A stretch of 64,000 nucleotides of DNA, from assembly GCF_013204795.1 (NCBI RefSeq), contig NZ_JABMKW010000008.1, positions 1,054,001 through 1,118,000 on the forward strand, read 5' to 3'. Source of the DNA: Pedobacter panaciterrae. Its GTDB lineage: Bacteria; Bacteroidota; Bacteroidia; Sphingobacteriales; Sphingobacteriaceae. The notes under the pieces are model-generated. The model was not told the DNA's origin and did no database searches. It was given only the letters and a program-made list of their open reading frames with translations. Positions 27,386 to 37,327 of the stretch are shown piece after piece; the stretch's first letter is position 1; the number at the start of each line of letters is the position of its first letter. The translations under genes and the position numbers were made by a program.

Positions 27386-30300
27386 AGCCGTAATAAATTA
27401 TTGTATCACTTAATTAACAGTGTATTATTGTTAGTGCCGCTTCTTTGCGGTGTAGATGCCAGTGCTCAAAAAAACAATATAAGCTTTAATCACCTAACGG
27501 TAGAAGATGGTTTGTCGCAAAGCAGTGTACTCTCTATAGCTCAGGACAGTATGGGGTTTATGTGGTTCGGAACTAAAGATGGACTTAACAAGTTCAATAC
27601 TCAAAGATTCGAAGTATTTAAACACGATAAAAACAACAATGCCTCTTTAAGCAGCAGTCAGAATATTAATTATTTGCTTACAGACAGAAAGGGCAATTTA
27701 TGGGTAGGTACACAAAAAGGATTAAATCTTTATTTGCCTAAAAGTAATTCTTTTAAGAGATTTCTTCACGATCCGAAAGACAAAACCAGTATCAGTCACA
27801 ATATTATCAGGAATCTTTTTGAAGACAATAAGGGAAATATTTGGGTCGGAACAGACAACGGGCTAAACAAGATGATAGCGCCTGATAAATTTCAGCGTTT
27901 TTATAGCAGCAATACTAAGGGTCAAGGGTTGGCGCACTCATTAATAAAAGCTATTCATCAGGACCATAATAATGTACTCTGGATTGCTACTATGCAAGGC
28001 CTTACCAGCATGAAAGAAAAAAAAGGAAAGTATGTTTTTCAATCTTATTTTCATGACCCCAGCAATCCAGCTAGTTTAATTGATGACGACCTTAGTGCTG
28101 TTTTTGAAGATCAGTACCATAATTTATGGATAGGTACGCATAATAATGGACTGGAATTAATGGACAGGGCTACCGGCACTTTTAAGCATTACTCGGCAAA
28201 AGGCGGACCGAGTAGTGGACTTAGCAGTAATGTAATTCGCAAAATCAAGGCAGACAAAGATGGAAAATTATGGATCTCTACCTTAAATGGTATAGATATA
28301 TTTGATGTTAAAACAGGGAAGTTCACGGTTCTGAACCACGTCCCTAATGATCCATTAACCTTAAACCAAAATTCTACTTATGATATTCTGAAAGATGCCG
28401 CAGGTTCCATGTGGGTAGGTACTTACTATGGAGGGGTTAATGTGTACCATGCCAACTCTACCCCGTTCAGAGAATACAAGACCAGTTTGGGCGGTAATGG
28501 CATCAGCAGCAATGTAGTTAGTGCTATTGTTGAAGATGAAAACCATAATCTGTGGATTGGGACAGAAGCAGAAGGGTTAAATTATTATAACAGAACAACC
28601 GGGAAATTCAAAGCTATAAAAAATGAAATAGGCAACCCTAATTCATTAAGTTCAAACCTGGTAAAAGCCATTTCAATTGATAAGAAAGGAAGTGTTTGGG
28701 TAGCTACTTATGAGGGGAATCTGGATAGATATTTGCCTTTTTCGGGTACTTTTAAGCATTATAAACCAAATACTGCAGATCCACATGCCTTAAACTCGAA
28801 CAGGATCGTTTGTTTGCTACACGATAGCCGGGGCAGATTGTGGGTGGGAACACGCGCACAGGGCGTTTTTCTTTATAATGAGGCTAAGGATAATTTTACG
28901 TTGCTCAATAGCGCTGCCTATAACCAGGAGTTAAAGTTTGTAAGAACTTTTTTTGAGGATTCTGCAAAAAATATATGGATAGCTACAAATTCCGGTATTT
29001 ATATAGCTTCAGCAAGTTCTAATCAGATTAAAGAGTTCAAGAGTAATAGCATTGATTTTAAATTCGACGACATCAATTTTATTAAAGAAGATTCGAAAGG
29101 CAATATCTGGATAGGTAGCTATGAATCAGGGTTGATTAAGTATGATAAAAACAGAGAAATAAGTAGGTTTACGATTAATGATGGTTTACCTAGTAATAAC
29201 GCAGTAGGTTTTTTGGAAGACAGTAAGGGGAATTTGTGGGTAAGTACTTCCAACGGTTTATCGAAATTTGATGGACGGGTTTTTAAAAACTATACTGTTG
29301 ATGACGGGTTGCCGGGAAATGTTTTTAATTACAACTCCTTTTTTAAAGACAGTAAGAACGAAATGTTCTTTGGTGGCTATAACGGTATGGTGAGTTTCTT
29401 CCCGGATCAGATAAGAGATAATAAAAAGGTGCCCAAAGCTATATTTACCAGGTTAAGGTTGTTTAATAAACCCGTAAATATTAATGATAAAACAGGCTTG
29501 CTTACTCAAAATATAGGCTTAACAAAGGAATTAACTTTTTCTTATCATCAGAATATCTTTACTATTGATTTTGCCATTCTAAACTATGTAAAATCCGAAA
29601 AAAACAGATACGCTTATCAACTTAAGGGTTTCGAAAAAGAATGGAATTATGTAACTAATCCACAGGCCGCGTTTACCAATTTGCCGGCGGGCAGGTATGT
29701 CCTTTTAATTAAAGGAGCAAATAACGATGGGGTGTGGACCAGCAAGCCCGAGGAGATGATCATTAATGTAAATCCGCCTTATTGGAAAACATGGTGGGCA
29801 TATCTTATCTATATACTTTTGCTTTCGGGGCTTATATTCCTTGTTTTAAGGTTCCTGTGGATAAGAACATTGCTAAGGAAAGAGCACGAGATTTATCAGA
29901 TGAAGCTCGATTTCTTTACAAATGTATCTCACGAGATCAGAACGCCACTAACCCTTATTGTGGGCCCGTTGGAGCATTTGGTAAACGAAACAAAGGAATC
30001 GCCTGCCTTAAACAGAAGATTACTTACGGTAAAGAAAAATGCTGGCAGGCTAACCAGATTGGTGAATGAGCTGATGGATTTTAGAAAAGCCGAATCGGGT
30101 AATATGGAACTTAATGTGGCACCGGGGAATATTGTAAGCTTTGCTAAAGAGATTTATATTTCATTTACCTACGTAGCCCTTAAAAATCATATTGATTATC
30201 GCTTTAACTGCGATGAGGACATCATAGAAGTGTATTTTGATAGTGAACAACTGGAGAAAGTATTGTTTAACCTGCTCTCTAATGCGTTTAAGTTCACACC

Positions 30301-31462
30301 TGATCATGGAATTATCCGCCTGGATATTCTTAAGACCAGCGACAACCAGGTCGAAATAAGGGTAGCTGATAATGGAAAAGGGATTCCCGAAGAAAGCAGG
30401 AATAAGATATTTACAAACTTTTATCAGGTTAGAGACCATCGCTCGGGAACTACGGGTACAGGAATTGGTCTGGCCTTAGCCGAAAAGATAAGCAGGTTGC
30501 ATCATGGTCGTTTATCATTGGTAAATAATGAGGAGCTTAAAGACGAAGACGTTCATACTTGTTTTAGCCTGAGGCTTAAATTAGGGAAAGAACATTTTAA
30601 AAAGGATGAACTTATTGAACAGTATATCAGCAGTGAAAACCCTATTCTTTATCAGCAGGAATCGGAAATTGAACCGGTAAAGAATTATGAGCCGGCAGAG
30701 AAAACAGAAGACGGGATAACTGTTTTAATAGTAGAAGATAATGTTGAGGTAAGGAGCTTTATTGCGCAATCTTTAAAGCAGTCGTACCAGGTAATAGAAG
30801 CCAATAATGGCGAAGAGGGTGTAGAAATGGCGATAGAGAAGATTCCTGATATTATTGTGAGTGATGTGATGATGCCGGTTATGGATGGATTGGAGCTTTG
30901 TCGTACACTTAAAACAGACCCACGCACAAGCCATATTCCTATTATATTGCTTACTGCGCGTTCCGGCAATATCCATGAGGTAAACGGACTGAAAACAGGA
31001 GCAGAGACCTACATTACAAAGCCATTTAGCATTAACAGCTTGCAACTTAATATTTATAATCTGCTAACCTTGCAGGCTAATATGCGTAGAAAGTTTAGTC
31101 AGCAGATAACACTTCAGCCAACCAATATTTTAATAGAATCGGCCGACGAGGAATTCCTGAATAAAATAATGGGATATATCGAAGCCAATTTTAACAATGA
31201 AGATTTTAGTGTAAATACACTTGCTGCGGAGGTAGGGATGAGCACACCAATTTTGTACAAGAAAATTAAGGCGCTTACAGATCTTACGGTAAATAACTTC
31301 ATCAAATCTGTTCGTTTAAAGCGAGCCGCTCAGTTACTAAAGCAGGATGTTTATACCGTTTATGAGGTTGCCTATATGGTGGGCTTTAGTGATAGTAAAT
31401 ATTTCAGTAAAGAATTTGCAAAGCAATTCGGACAAACCCCCTCAGAGTACAGTTTAAAGTAA
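27383..31462 (+). CDS. Hybrid two-component system sensor-regulator (HTCS) of PUL 2
   Basis: 1359 residues with the same order as the PUL 1 protein. Signal/anchor at 1-29; two seven-bladed Reg_prop propellers with repeated G.LWVGT/IWIGT motifs (about 35-690); Y_Y_Y domain (about 710-795); membrane helix about 805-828; HisKA with H850 (TNVSHEIRTPLTL); HATPase (NLLSNAFKFT, DNGKGIPEE, GTGIGLALA); receiver with D1161 (VSDVMMPVMDG); AraC-type DNA-binding domain at the C-terminus. It should sense a PUL 2 breakdown product in the periplasm and switch on the genes from 31.6 to 54 kb. It has diverged clearly from the PUL 1 HTCS, so the two ligands differ. Confidence 0.95.
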   Translation: MSRNKLLYHLINSVLLLVPLLCGVDASAQKNNISFNHLTVEDGLSQSSVLSIAQDSMGFMWFGTKDGLNKFNTQRFEVFKHDKNNNASLSSSQNINYLLTDRKGNLWVGTQKGLNLYLPKSNSFKRFLHDPKDKTSISHNIIRNLFEDNKGNIWVGTDNGLNKMIAPDKFQRFYSSNTKGQGLAHSLIKAIHQDHNNVLWIATMQGLTSMKEKKGKYVFQSYFHDPSNPASLIDDDLSAVFEDQYHNLWIGTHNNGLELMDRATGTFKHYSAKGGPSSGLSSNVIRKIKADKDGKLWISTLNGIDIFDVKTGKFTVLNHVPNDPLTLNQNSTYDILKDAAGSMWVGTYYGGVNVYHANSTPFREYKTSLGGNGISSNVVSAIVEDENHNLWIGTEAEGLNYYNRTTGKFKAIKNEIGNPNSLSSNLVKAISIDKKGSVWVATYEGNLDRYLPFSGTFKHYKPNTADPHALNSNRIVCLLHDSRGRLWVGTRAQGVFLYNEAKDNFTLLNSAAYNQELKFVRTFFEDSAKNIWIATNSGIYIASASSNQIKEFKSNSIDFKFDDINFIKEDSKGNIWIGSYESGLIKYDKNREISRFTINDGLPSNNAVGFLEDSKGNLWVSTSNGLSKFDGRVFKNYTVDDGLPGNVFNYNSFFKDSKNEMFFGGYNGMVSFFPDQIRDNKKVPKAIFTRLRLFNKPVNINDKTGLLTQNIGLTKELTFSYHQNIFTIDFAILNYVKSEKNRYAYQLKGFEKEWNYVTNPQAAFTNLPAGRYVLLIKGANNDGVWTSKPEEMIINVNPPYWKTWWAYLIYILLLSGLIFLVLRFLWIRTLLRKEHEIYQMKLDFFTNVSHEIRTPLTLIVGPLEHLVNETKESPALNRRLLTVKKNAGRLTRLVNELMDFRKAESGNMELNVAPGNIVSFAKEIYISFTYVALKNHIDYRFNCDEDIIEVYFDSEQLEKVLFNLLSNAFKFTPDHGIIRLDILKTSDNQVEIRVADNGKGIPEESRNKIFTNFYQVRDHRSGTTGTGIGLALAEKISRLHHGRLSLVNNEELKDEDVHTCFSLRLKLGKEHFKKDELIEQYISSENPILYQQESEIEPVKNYEPAEKTEDGITVLIVEDNVEVRSFIAQSLKQSYQVIEANNGEEGVEMAIEKIPDIIVSDVMMPVMDGLELCRTLKTDPRTSHIPIILLTARSGNIHEVNGLKTGAETYITKPFSINSLQLNIYNLLTLQANMRRKFSQQITLQPTNILIESADEEFLNKIMGYIEANFNNEDFSVNTLAAEVGMSTPILYKKIKALTDLTVNNFIKSVRLKRAAQLLKQDVYTVYEVAYMVGFSDSKYFSKEFAKQFGQTPSEYSLK

Positions 31463-31485
31463 CCTTTTTTCTGAATTTAAGAAAA

Positions 31486-31520
31486 TCACCCTCTTTCTTT
31501 AAGATTTTAACCCCTCTTGC
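31486..31520 (+). promoter_or_regulatory. Direct CCCTCTT repeats upstream of the AraC gene
   Basis: CCCTCTT at 31489-31495 and again at 31512-31518, 23 bases apart, with ATTG..TTACATT following at 31525-31541. This lies between HTCS and AraC and may be an HTCS binding region. The similarity to the PUL 1 ACCCC block is weak. Confidence 0.35.
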
Positions 31521-31538
31521 ATTTTATTGGCGCTTACA

Positions 31539-31556
31539 TTAGCTAAACCAAATATG
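31539..31556 (+). promoter_or_regulatory. Leader element TTAGCTAAACCAAATATG
   Basis: 17 of 18 bases match the element before susC of PUL 1. Here the ATG is followed directly by TAA, a start-stop unit, 86 bases before the AraC start codon. Confidence 0.4.
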
Positions 31557-31642
31557 TAAATCACCGGTGTATGAACGAGGTATCTCAAGCAGTGTTCTCT
31601 TGTGCGCCCGCATCTTATGGTTTTAACTTAATAAATTAAACT

Positions 31643-32521
31643 ATGAAAGCACAACTACTAAAAGTTTCAATGTCGCCTGCTCAGTCATTTAGTGTTAGGC
31701 AGGATGTGGTTCCATCTGTTAATAACAAATGGCATTATCACCCAGAATTTGAATTAGTTTATTTCAGTAAAGGAAAAGGTACCCAATTTATCGGAGACAA
31801 TATTAGCAGGTTTAATCAAGGTGATATTGTTCTTGTTGGCCCTCAGTTGCCACACTACTGGCGATTTGATGATATGTACTTTAGAAATAATAATCCTGCC
31901 TCTAACCCTGACGTAAGAGTGGTTCATTTTTCTGAAAATATGTGGGGTGAATCTTTTTTGAATTTACCCGAGAATAAGCTGTTAAAGTCTGTCCTGGAAA
32001 AGTCGAGAAGAGGGCTAAAGATTAAGGGTAAAAACAAACAGCATATAGCTGATTTGATTTCTGAAATGCCCAATGCAGAAGGCATAGACAGGATAATTAT
32101 TTTAATGCAAGTGCTCGCTGAAATCACTAAGTGTGAAAAATTGGAAACGTTTTCATCAATTGGTTTTCAGCATGAAATGGAGCCTCATGAAAAGGATCGC
32201 ATTAACGATATCTACGATTATTCTTATGCTAATTTTAAGAACAAGATCACTTTAGAAGAAATAGCTGATGTAGCTAAGATCAGTCCTAATTCATTTTGCA
32301 GGTATTTTAAATCTCGCACCAGGAAAACCTATTCGCAGTTTTTGATAGAGATTAAAGTGGGCAGGGCCTGCGAACTGTTAATTGAACACAGCCTTAACCT
32401 AAAACAGGTATGCTATGATTGTGGCTTTAATAACTTCGCGAGCTTTTACAAATGCTTTAAAAAGATCACAGGAAAAAGTCCGCTATGTTATCAAAAAGAA
32501 TTTGTTACCAATTTCAGTTAA
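31643..32521 (+). CDS. AraC-family regulator with N-terminal cupin (PUL 2)
   Basis: 292 residues. The cupin half shows WHYHPEFELVYFSKGKGTQFIGDNISRFNQGDIVLVGPQLPHYW (about 31-74). The C-terminal two-HTH domain shows ITLEEIADVAKISPNSFCRYFKSRTRKTYSQFL and LKQVCYDCGFNNFASFYKCFKKITGKSP. It lies between the HTCS and susC on the same strand, 94 bases before susC. It may fine-tune PUL 2 in response to a released monosaccharide, since related cupin-AraC proteins bind sugars (inference). Confidence 0.88.
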   Translation: MKAQLLKVSMSPAQSFSVRQDVVPSVNNKWHYHPEFELVYFSKGKGTQFIGDNISRFNQGDIVLVGPQLPHYWRFDDMYFRNNNPASNPDVRVVHFSENMWGESFLNLPENKLLKSVLEKSRRGLKIKGKNKQHIADLISEMPNAEGIDRIIILMQVLAEITKCEKLETFSSIGFQHEMEPHEKDRINDIYDYSYANFKNKITLEEIADVAKISPNSFCRYFKSRTRKTYSQFLIEIKVGRACELLIEHSLNLKQVCYDCGFNNFASFYKCFKKITGKSPLCYQKEFVTNFS

Positions 32522-32573
32522 ATATTAAACATACAATCAATAAACTAACCAACCAACCTAACAAACTACGGGT

Positions 32574-32581
32574 TTGAGCAA
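32574..32581 (-). promoter_or_regulatory. TTGCTCAA core in reverse orientation before susC of PUL 2
   Basis: TTGAGCAA on the plus strand, 34 bases before the susC start. It matches the core of the longer motif at 49568 and 54089. On its own it is too short to be decisive. Confidence 0.3.
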
Positions 32582-32615
32582 CTCGTGAATTAACCAACCA
32601 AATATTTTAAACGCT

Positions 32616-35600
32616 ATGAAGAAAAATGATACTCAAACAGTTTCATGTTATGGCTATTCTGTATGTAAATTATTCAGTTTCCTATCCTTACGGATGGTGA
32701 TAATTGGGTTTTTACTTACCGGTTCAGCAGCCTTTGGGCAAACCATTAATATTACGGGAACAGTAAAGGACGGCGGAGGGGGAGCAATACCCGGTGTAGG
32801 CGTTAGGGTAAAAAATGCCAAAGTATCCACACAGACTGATGCAAATGGTAAATACAGCATTACAGTTCCCGATGCAAATTCAACACTTCTGTTTTCTTAC
32901 ATCGGCCTTGTTTCGCAGGAAGCGGTTGTGGGCAATAAAAAGGTAATTGATATTACCCTGAAAGAAGATGAGTCTGCATTGGACGAGGTTGTAGTAACCG
33001 GATACGGCGAAAAAGTTAAAAAACGTGACCTCACCGGTTCAATATCATCAGTAACTGCTAAAGACATTGCAGAACGCCAGCCACTTACTTTATTTGATGC
33101 ATTACAAGGGCAAGCCTCTGGCGTATTGGTTACCAATGATAACGGCGATCCGGCCGGACAGGGAACCATCCAGATCCGTGGAGCTTCTTCAATAAATGCA
33201 TCGGGTACCGGCCCTTTGTATGTAATCGATGGAATCATTAGTGAGAACGGGAATTATATAAACCCTTCAGACATTGAGTCATTTGAAATTCTTAAGGATG
33301 TAGCGTCTGCGGCCATTTATGGTGCAAGAGGTGCAAATGGTGTAATCATCATAACTACTAAACGAGGTAAAGAAGGTAAGCCGCTTATTGGCGTTCAGTA
33401 TACTTATAACAGAGGTGAGCTGGCAAATAAAATAAGAACTATTTCTGCTGATGAACTTAGGTTTTACAGAATGATCAGAGGGGGTGGTGCCGGAATTGGC
33501 GGAAATGTGGATTCTATTAACCCTTATCTGAATGCTGACAATGATTATCAGGAATTATTGTTCAGAACATCGGAAAAGCATACTGTTAACTTGAGCTTAA
33601 GTGGAGGCTCAAAAGGAATAACTTATTACGGGGGCTTAAACTATGTAGATAATCAAGCCATCGCATTGAACAGCTGGATTAAAAGAATACAATCGAAATT
33701 AAACGTAGAATATGCCATATCAGATAAGCTGACCATTAGCAACAACCTTGCTTTTGCTTATCAGACAGGAAATATCCTGAACATTCAGAATACAGCAAGG
33801 CAGATCTTTGAACGTAATCCGTGGACAAGTCTTTATAGGCCTGATGGAACACTTGCAGGTTTTACAGAATCAAAAAGAAACCCTGTTGCTTTTGCCTTGT
33901 TAGATAAGAACATCGATAATGATTACCTGGCTCAGTTTAACACCCAGGCCAAGTATAAGATTTATAAAGATTTGAGCATTACTACCATGTTCAATGCTCA
34001 ACTCGATAATCAAAACAGTAGAAATGTAACTCCGGCTATTATAAACAATGCTGCATTTTCTACAGGAACAGGATCAGCAGAAAGAAAGGTTTATTGGGAA
34101 AGTCAGACCTATATGAACTACAACAAAACCTTTAGCAAAGACCATACAGTAACTGGTGTAGCTGGTTTTACTGCCGATAGAAGACGTAGGGATGAGTATA
34201 GAATCAGGGTAGAGGAGTTGTTGAGTGACGATATTTTTACTTCGAATGTGGGGATAATTGACCCTACAAATACGGGAACATTTGCGACAGCAAATTCAAA
34301 TGTATCGTTGCTGGCAAGGGGATCATATAGCTATAAAGGAAGATATATTGTTCAGGGAACTATCCGCAGAGACGGATCTTCAAGATTTGGAGAAAATAAC
34401 AAATGGGGAAATTTTATATCTATGTCGGCCGCATGGCGATTCTCTGATGAGAAATTTATGGATTGGAGCAAAAGTTTTCTGGATGATGCAAAGTTAAGAT
34501 ATAGTTATGGGTCAGCGGGAAATGATGCTATCGGCGATTATCAATCGTATACTACCATAAACTTCGGTGGCAACTATTATAACGGGTTAAGCGGAGCAGC
34601 AGAGAATGTGGTTTTAGGAAATTCGCTTATCCAATGGGAAACAGCTACATCTGCCAATTATGGAATAGACCTTACCATGATCAAAGGAAGGTTAACTTTT
34701 ACAGCAGAGTACTATAACAAAACCACGAAAGACCTGCTTTATCAGAGCGAGCTGGCTAAAGAAACAGGAAAAACTCAGGTTGCAGTAAATTTAGGCACCA
34801 TAGAAAATACAGGTCTGGAATTTACCGTTGTGGGCACTCCAATTAAAACCGAGAAGTTTGGCTGGGACGTAAATGCAAACATTACATTCCCTAAAGCAAG
34901 AGTGAAGAAACTTGCTGATGGTACTGCATTTTTATCGGGTAATAAATGGCTGATACAGGAAGGTGGTAAAATCGGTGACTTTTTTATTTTTAAGAATCTT
35001 GGTGTTTACCAATACGATGTGTCAAATGCATATACACCCGAAGGTAAAAGACTTACTCCTATAAACGTGGTGGTTAGTGAAGATGGTAGCACAGTGACCA
35101 GTTTTGGAGGATATACTTTAGATGGGCAACCATACACCGGAACTGTTAAAAGTAAATATTATAACAATGTAAAACTGCAAGGTGGTGACACTGAGTGGTT
35201 TGATGCTAATAATGACGGAAATATTGACGACAATGATAAGATCATTGCCGGAAATGGTTTGCCAACTTATTATTTCGGACTAAGTAATACCTTTAGATAC
35301 AAGAGATTTTCATTGAGCTTCTTGTTTAATGGTCAGTTCGGTAATAAAATCTATAACAGGGTAGCTGCTGACCAGAACCGATTTAACTCTACTTATTCTC
35401 CGCCAACACCGGATGCTGCACTTACTTCATGGTATAAGCAAGGTGATGTAACCAAATATCCTATGGCATCACGCAAGGATACAAGAGGAAACATGCGTTA
35501 TGAACAAAACAGTCTTTATCTGGAAGATGGCGCATTTATCAGGTTAAGCAGTGCCAGATTGGCCTTTACGCTTGATCCTAAAATAGCCGCAAAGGCTAAA

Positions 35601-35768
35601 ATGAAATCGGCAACGGTTTATGTTTTTGGACAGAACCTTTTAACCTGGACAAATTACAGCTTGTTTGATCCCGAGTTCAGTACCTCAAATCAGCTACAAC
35701 CGGGTAATGATTCTGGTCGATACCCTAAAATAAGAGAATTCGGTTTGGGCGTTAACCTTACATTTTAA
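32616..35768 (+). CDS. SusC-family TonB-dependent outer-membrane transporter (PUL 2)
   Basis: 1050 residues with an unusually long n-region before the signal hydrophobic core (cleavage near AFGQ, about residue 42). Regulatory-like domain ITGTVKDGGGGAIPGVGVRVKNAKVST; TonB-box region LDEVVVTGYGE; plug motifs LQGQASGVLV, IQIRGASSI, PLYVIDGII and IYGARGANGVIII; then the barrel to the last strand EFGLGVNLTF. It imports oligosaccharides released at the surface, together with the SusD encoded 11 bases downstream. It heads an 11-gene run of genes on one strand. Confidence 0.95.
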   Translation: MKKNDTQTVSCYGYSVCKLFSFLSLRMVIIGFLLTGSAAFGQTINITGTVKDGGGGAIPGVGVRVKNAKVSTQTDANGKYSITVPDANSTLLFSYIGLVSQEAVVGNKKVIDITLKEDESALDEVVVTGYGEKVKKRDLTGSISSVTAKDIAERQPLTLFDALQGQASGVLVTNDNGDPAGQGTIQIRGASSINASGTGPLYVIDGIISENGNYINPSDIESFEILKDVASAAIYGARGANGVIIITTKRGKEGKPLIGVQYTYNRGELANKIRTISADELRFYRMIRGGGAGIGGNVDSINPYLNADNDYQELLFRTSEKHTVNLSLSGGSKGITYYGGLNYVDNQAIALNSWIKRIQSKLNVEYAISDKLTISNNLAFAYQTGNILNIQNTARQIFERNPWTSLYRPDGTLAGFTESKRNPVAFALLDKNIDNDYLAQFNTQAKYKIYKDLSITTMFNAQLDNQNSRNVTPAIINNAAFSTGTGSAERKVYWESQTYMNYNKTFSKDHTVTGVAGFTADRRRRDEYRIRVEELLSDDIFTSNVGIIDPTNTGTFATANSNVSLLARGSYSYKGRYIVQGTIRRDGSSRFGENNKWGNFISMSAAWRFSDEKFMDWSKSFLDDAKLRYSYGSAGNDAIGDYQSYTTINFGGNYYNGLSGAAENVVLGNSLIQWETATSANYGIDLTMIKGRLTFTAEYYNKTTKDLLYQSELAKETGKTQVAVNLGTIENTGLEFTVVGTPIKTEKFGWDVNANITFPKARVKKLADGTAFLSGNKWLIQEGGKIGDFFIFKNLGVYQYDVSNAYTPEGKRLTPINVVVSEDGSTVTSFGGYTLDGQPYTGTVKSKYYNNVKLQGGDTEWFDANNDGNIDDNDKIIAGNGLPTYYFGLSNTFRYKRFSLSFLFNGQFGNKIYNRVAADQNRFNSTYSPPTPDAALTSWYKQGDVTKYPMASRKDTRGNMRYEQNSLYLEDGAFIRLSSARLAFTLDPKIAAKAKMKSATVYVFGQNLLTWTNYSLFDPEFSTSNQLQPGNDSGRYPKIREFGLGVNLTF

Positions 35769-35779
35769 AATCAGAAATC

Positions 35780-37327
35780 ATGAAGAAAATATTATATATA
35801 AGTGCGGTATTTAGTGCAGTTCTTTTTTTAGGCAGCTGCAAAAAGTTCCTTACCGAAGAACCATTAACACAGGTGTCTGCCAAGAATTATTTTAAATCAT
35901 TAAAAGATGTAAATGCTGCTATGGCCGGTGTTTACGGATCCTTTCAGCAGGTAATGACAGGTACGGGGGCAAATTTTAGCGGTAAGTACCATTATTGGGG
36001 AGAGGCCCGATCAGATAATTTTGATTTGCATCCTGGTTATAACAACATTACCATGCAGGAGCTTTCATTAAACAACCTTACCTCGGGAAATGCACAGTCA
36101 TCGTGGGCCGAGCTGTACAGAACTATTGGAAGAGCAAACACCGCAATCAAATACATTCCACAAGCGGCTTCTTTAGATAACCAGATTACTCCGGCAATAA
36201 GGGATAAGAATTTGGCAGAATGTTATGCAATGAGGGCAATGTGCTATTTCTATATCATCAGGCTCTGGGGAGATGCACCAATATGGACTGAACCATATGA
36301 TGATTTTTCACAGGAAGATGAGAGGCCAAGAGAATCTAAGGATAAGATCATGAAGGAGATTATTCTTGCTGATCTGGAAAAAGCATATTCATTAACGCAG
36401 AAACTTCAAACGCCTAATGTATGGTTAATCGGTGAGGCTGGTATAGCTGCAATTGCAGCAGATGCTTACATGTGGAACGCAGGTGCAAATAACCAGCCTC
36501 AGGATTATGAGAATGCAATAATGTGGATCAAAAGGGTTTTTGCAGCAAAAGCACCTTCGGGCAAGGTGTATGGTGGTAATGAGATCACAGATCTTGAGAG
36601 CCAGGCAGATTGGAAACCGAAATTGTTTCTTGATCCAACAGGTTCTAAAGAGGCGATCTGGAGCATTTACTGGGATAACTTAAATAACGGTTGCGCGTGC
36701 ATTCCAGTTTCAATAGGAGAGTCTAACACTACCATTCGACTGGATTCAGTAATTCACAACGATTGGAAACTGAATAAAGCTGATACCAGAGTGACTAAAA
36801 CACTTGATACTTTGAAAACGCTGGCACATTTCGATAGGTTACTTAAATATTATGATGTTCCGGGTTCTGGTTTCCCGGGAGGTGGCAAGCCTGCTAAAGA
36901 GTACAATGTTTACCTGGTGATGTACCGTTTAGGTGATGTTTATCTTTCTTATGCTGAAGCGCTAAATAAAACGGGCGACCGTGCAGGAGCCTTGAAATAC
37001 CTGAATTTTATTAGGGTGCGTGCTGGTTTGGCCACGCTGTCTGCTGATGATCCTTCGGTTGCAAATGAAACTGCTATGGAAGATACCATCCTTCAGGAAA
37101 GAAGATATGAGCTTTTTGGAGAAGGTAAAAGGTGGTTTGACCTGGTTCGTACAAACCACGTGAACAAAATAATGGATCCTGTAATTAACAGAAGACTTAC
37201 CAGGCTGCAAGGTGGAGTGCCTGCAACCGGTGGTTTTGGGCCGTTGAAAGAAAAACTGTTGTGGCCGATAAACCGCTTTGTTCTGGAAGACAACAGGCAA
37301 TTAGTTCAAAATCCAACTTACAATTAA
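35780..37327 (+). CDS. SusD-family outer-membrane lipoprotein (PUL 2)
   Basis: 515 residues. Lipobox LGSC with C20. SusD fold motifs: FLTEEPLTQVSAKNYFKSLKDVNAAMAGVYGSF, AECYAMRAMCYFYIIRLWGDAPIW, VYLVMYRLGDVYLSYAEALNKTGD, ERRYELFGEGKRWFDLVRT and LLWPINRFVLEDNRQLVQNPTYN. It binds glycan at the cell surface with SusC. Its stop codon shares one base with the next start (TAATG), so translation of the FAS1 protein is probably coupled. Confidence 0.95.
   Translation: MKKILYISAVFSAVLFLGSCKKFLTEEPLTQVSAKNYFKSLKDVNAAMAGVYGSFQQVMTGTGANFSGKYHYWGEARSDNFDLHPGYNNITMQELSLNNLTSGNAQSSWAELYRTIGRANTAIKYIPQAASLDNQITPAIRDKNLAECYAMRAMCYFYIIRLWGDAPIWTEPYDDFSQEDERPRESKDKIMKEIILADLEKAYSLTQKLQTPNVWLIGEAGIAAIAADAYMWNAGANNQPQDYENAIMWIKRVFAAKAPSGKVYGGNEITDLESQADWKPKLFLDPTGSKEAIWSIYWDNLNNGCACIPVSIGESNTTIRLDSVIHNDWKLNKADTRVTKTLDTLKTLAHFDRLLKYYDVPGSGFPGGGKPAKEYNVYLVMYRLGDVYLSYAEALNKTGDRAGALKYLNFIRVRAGLATLSADDPSVANETAMEDTILQERRYELFGEGKRWFDLVRTNHVNKIMDPVINRRLTRLQGGVPATGGFGPLKEKLLWPINRFVLEDNRQLVQNPTYN

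Noticed and set aside
29782..30069. Plus-strand open frame inside the PUL 2 HTCS
   Set aside because: Out-of-frame overlap with the conserved HisKA region; composition is not that of a real protein.
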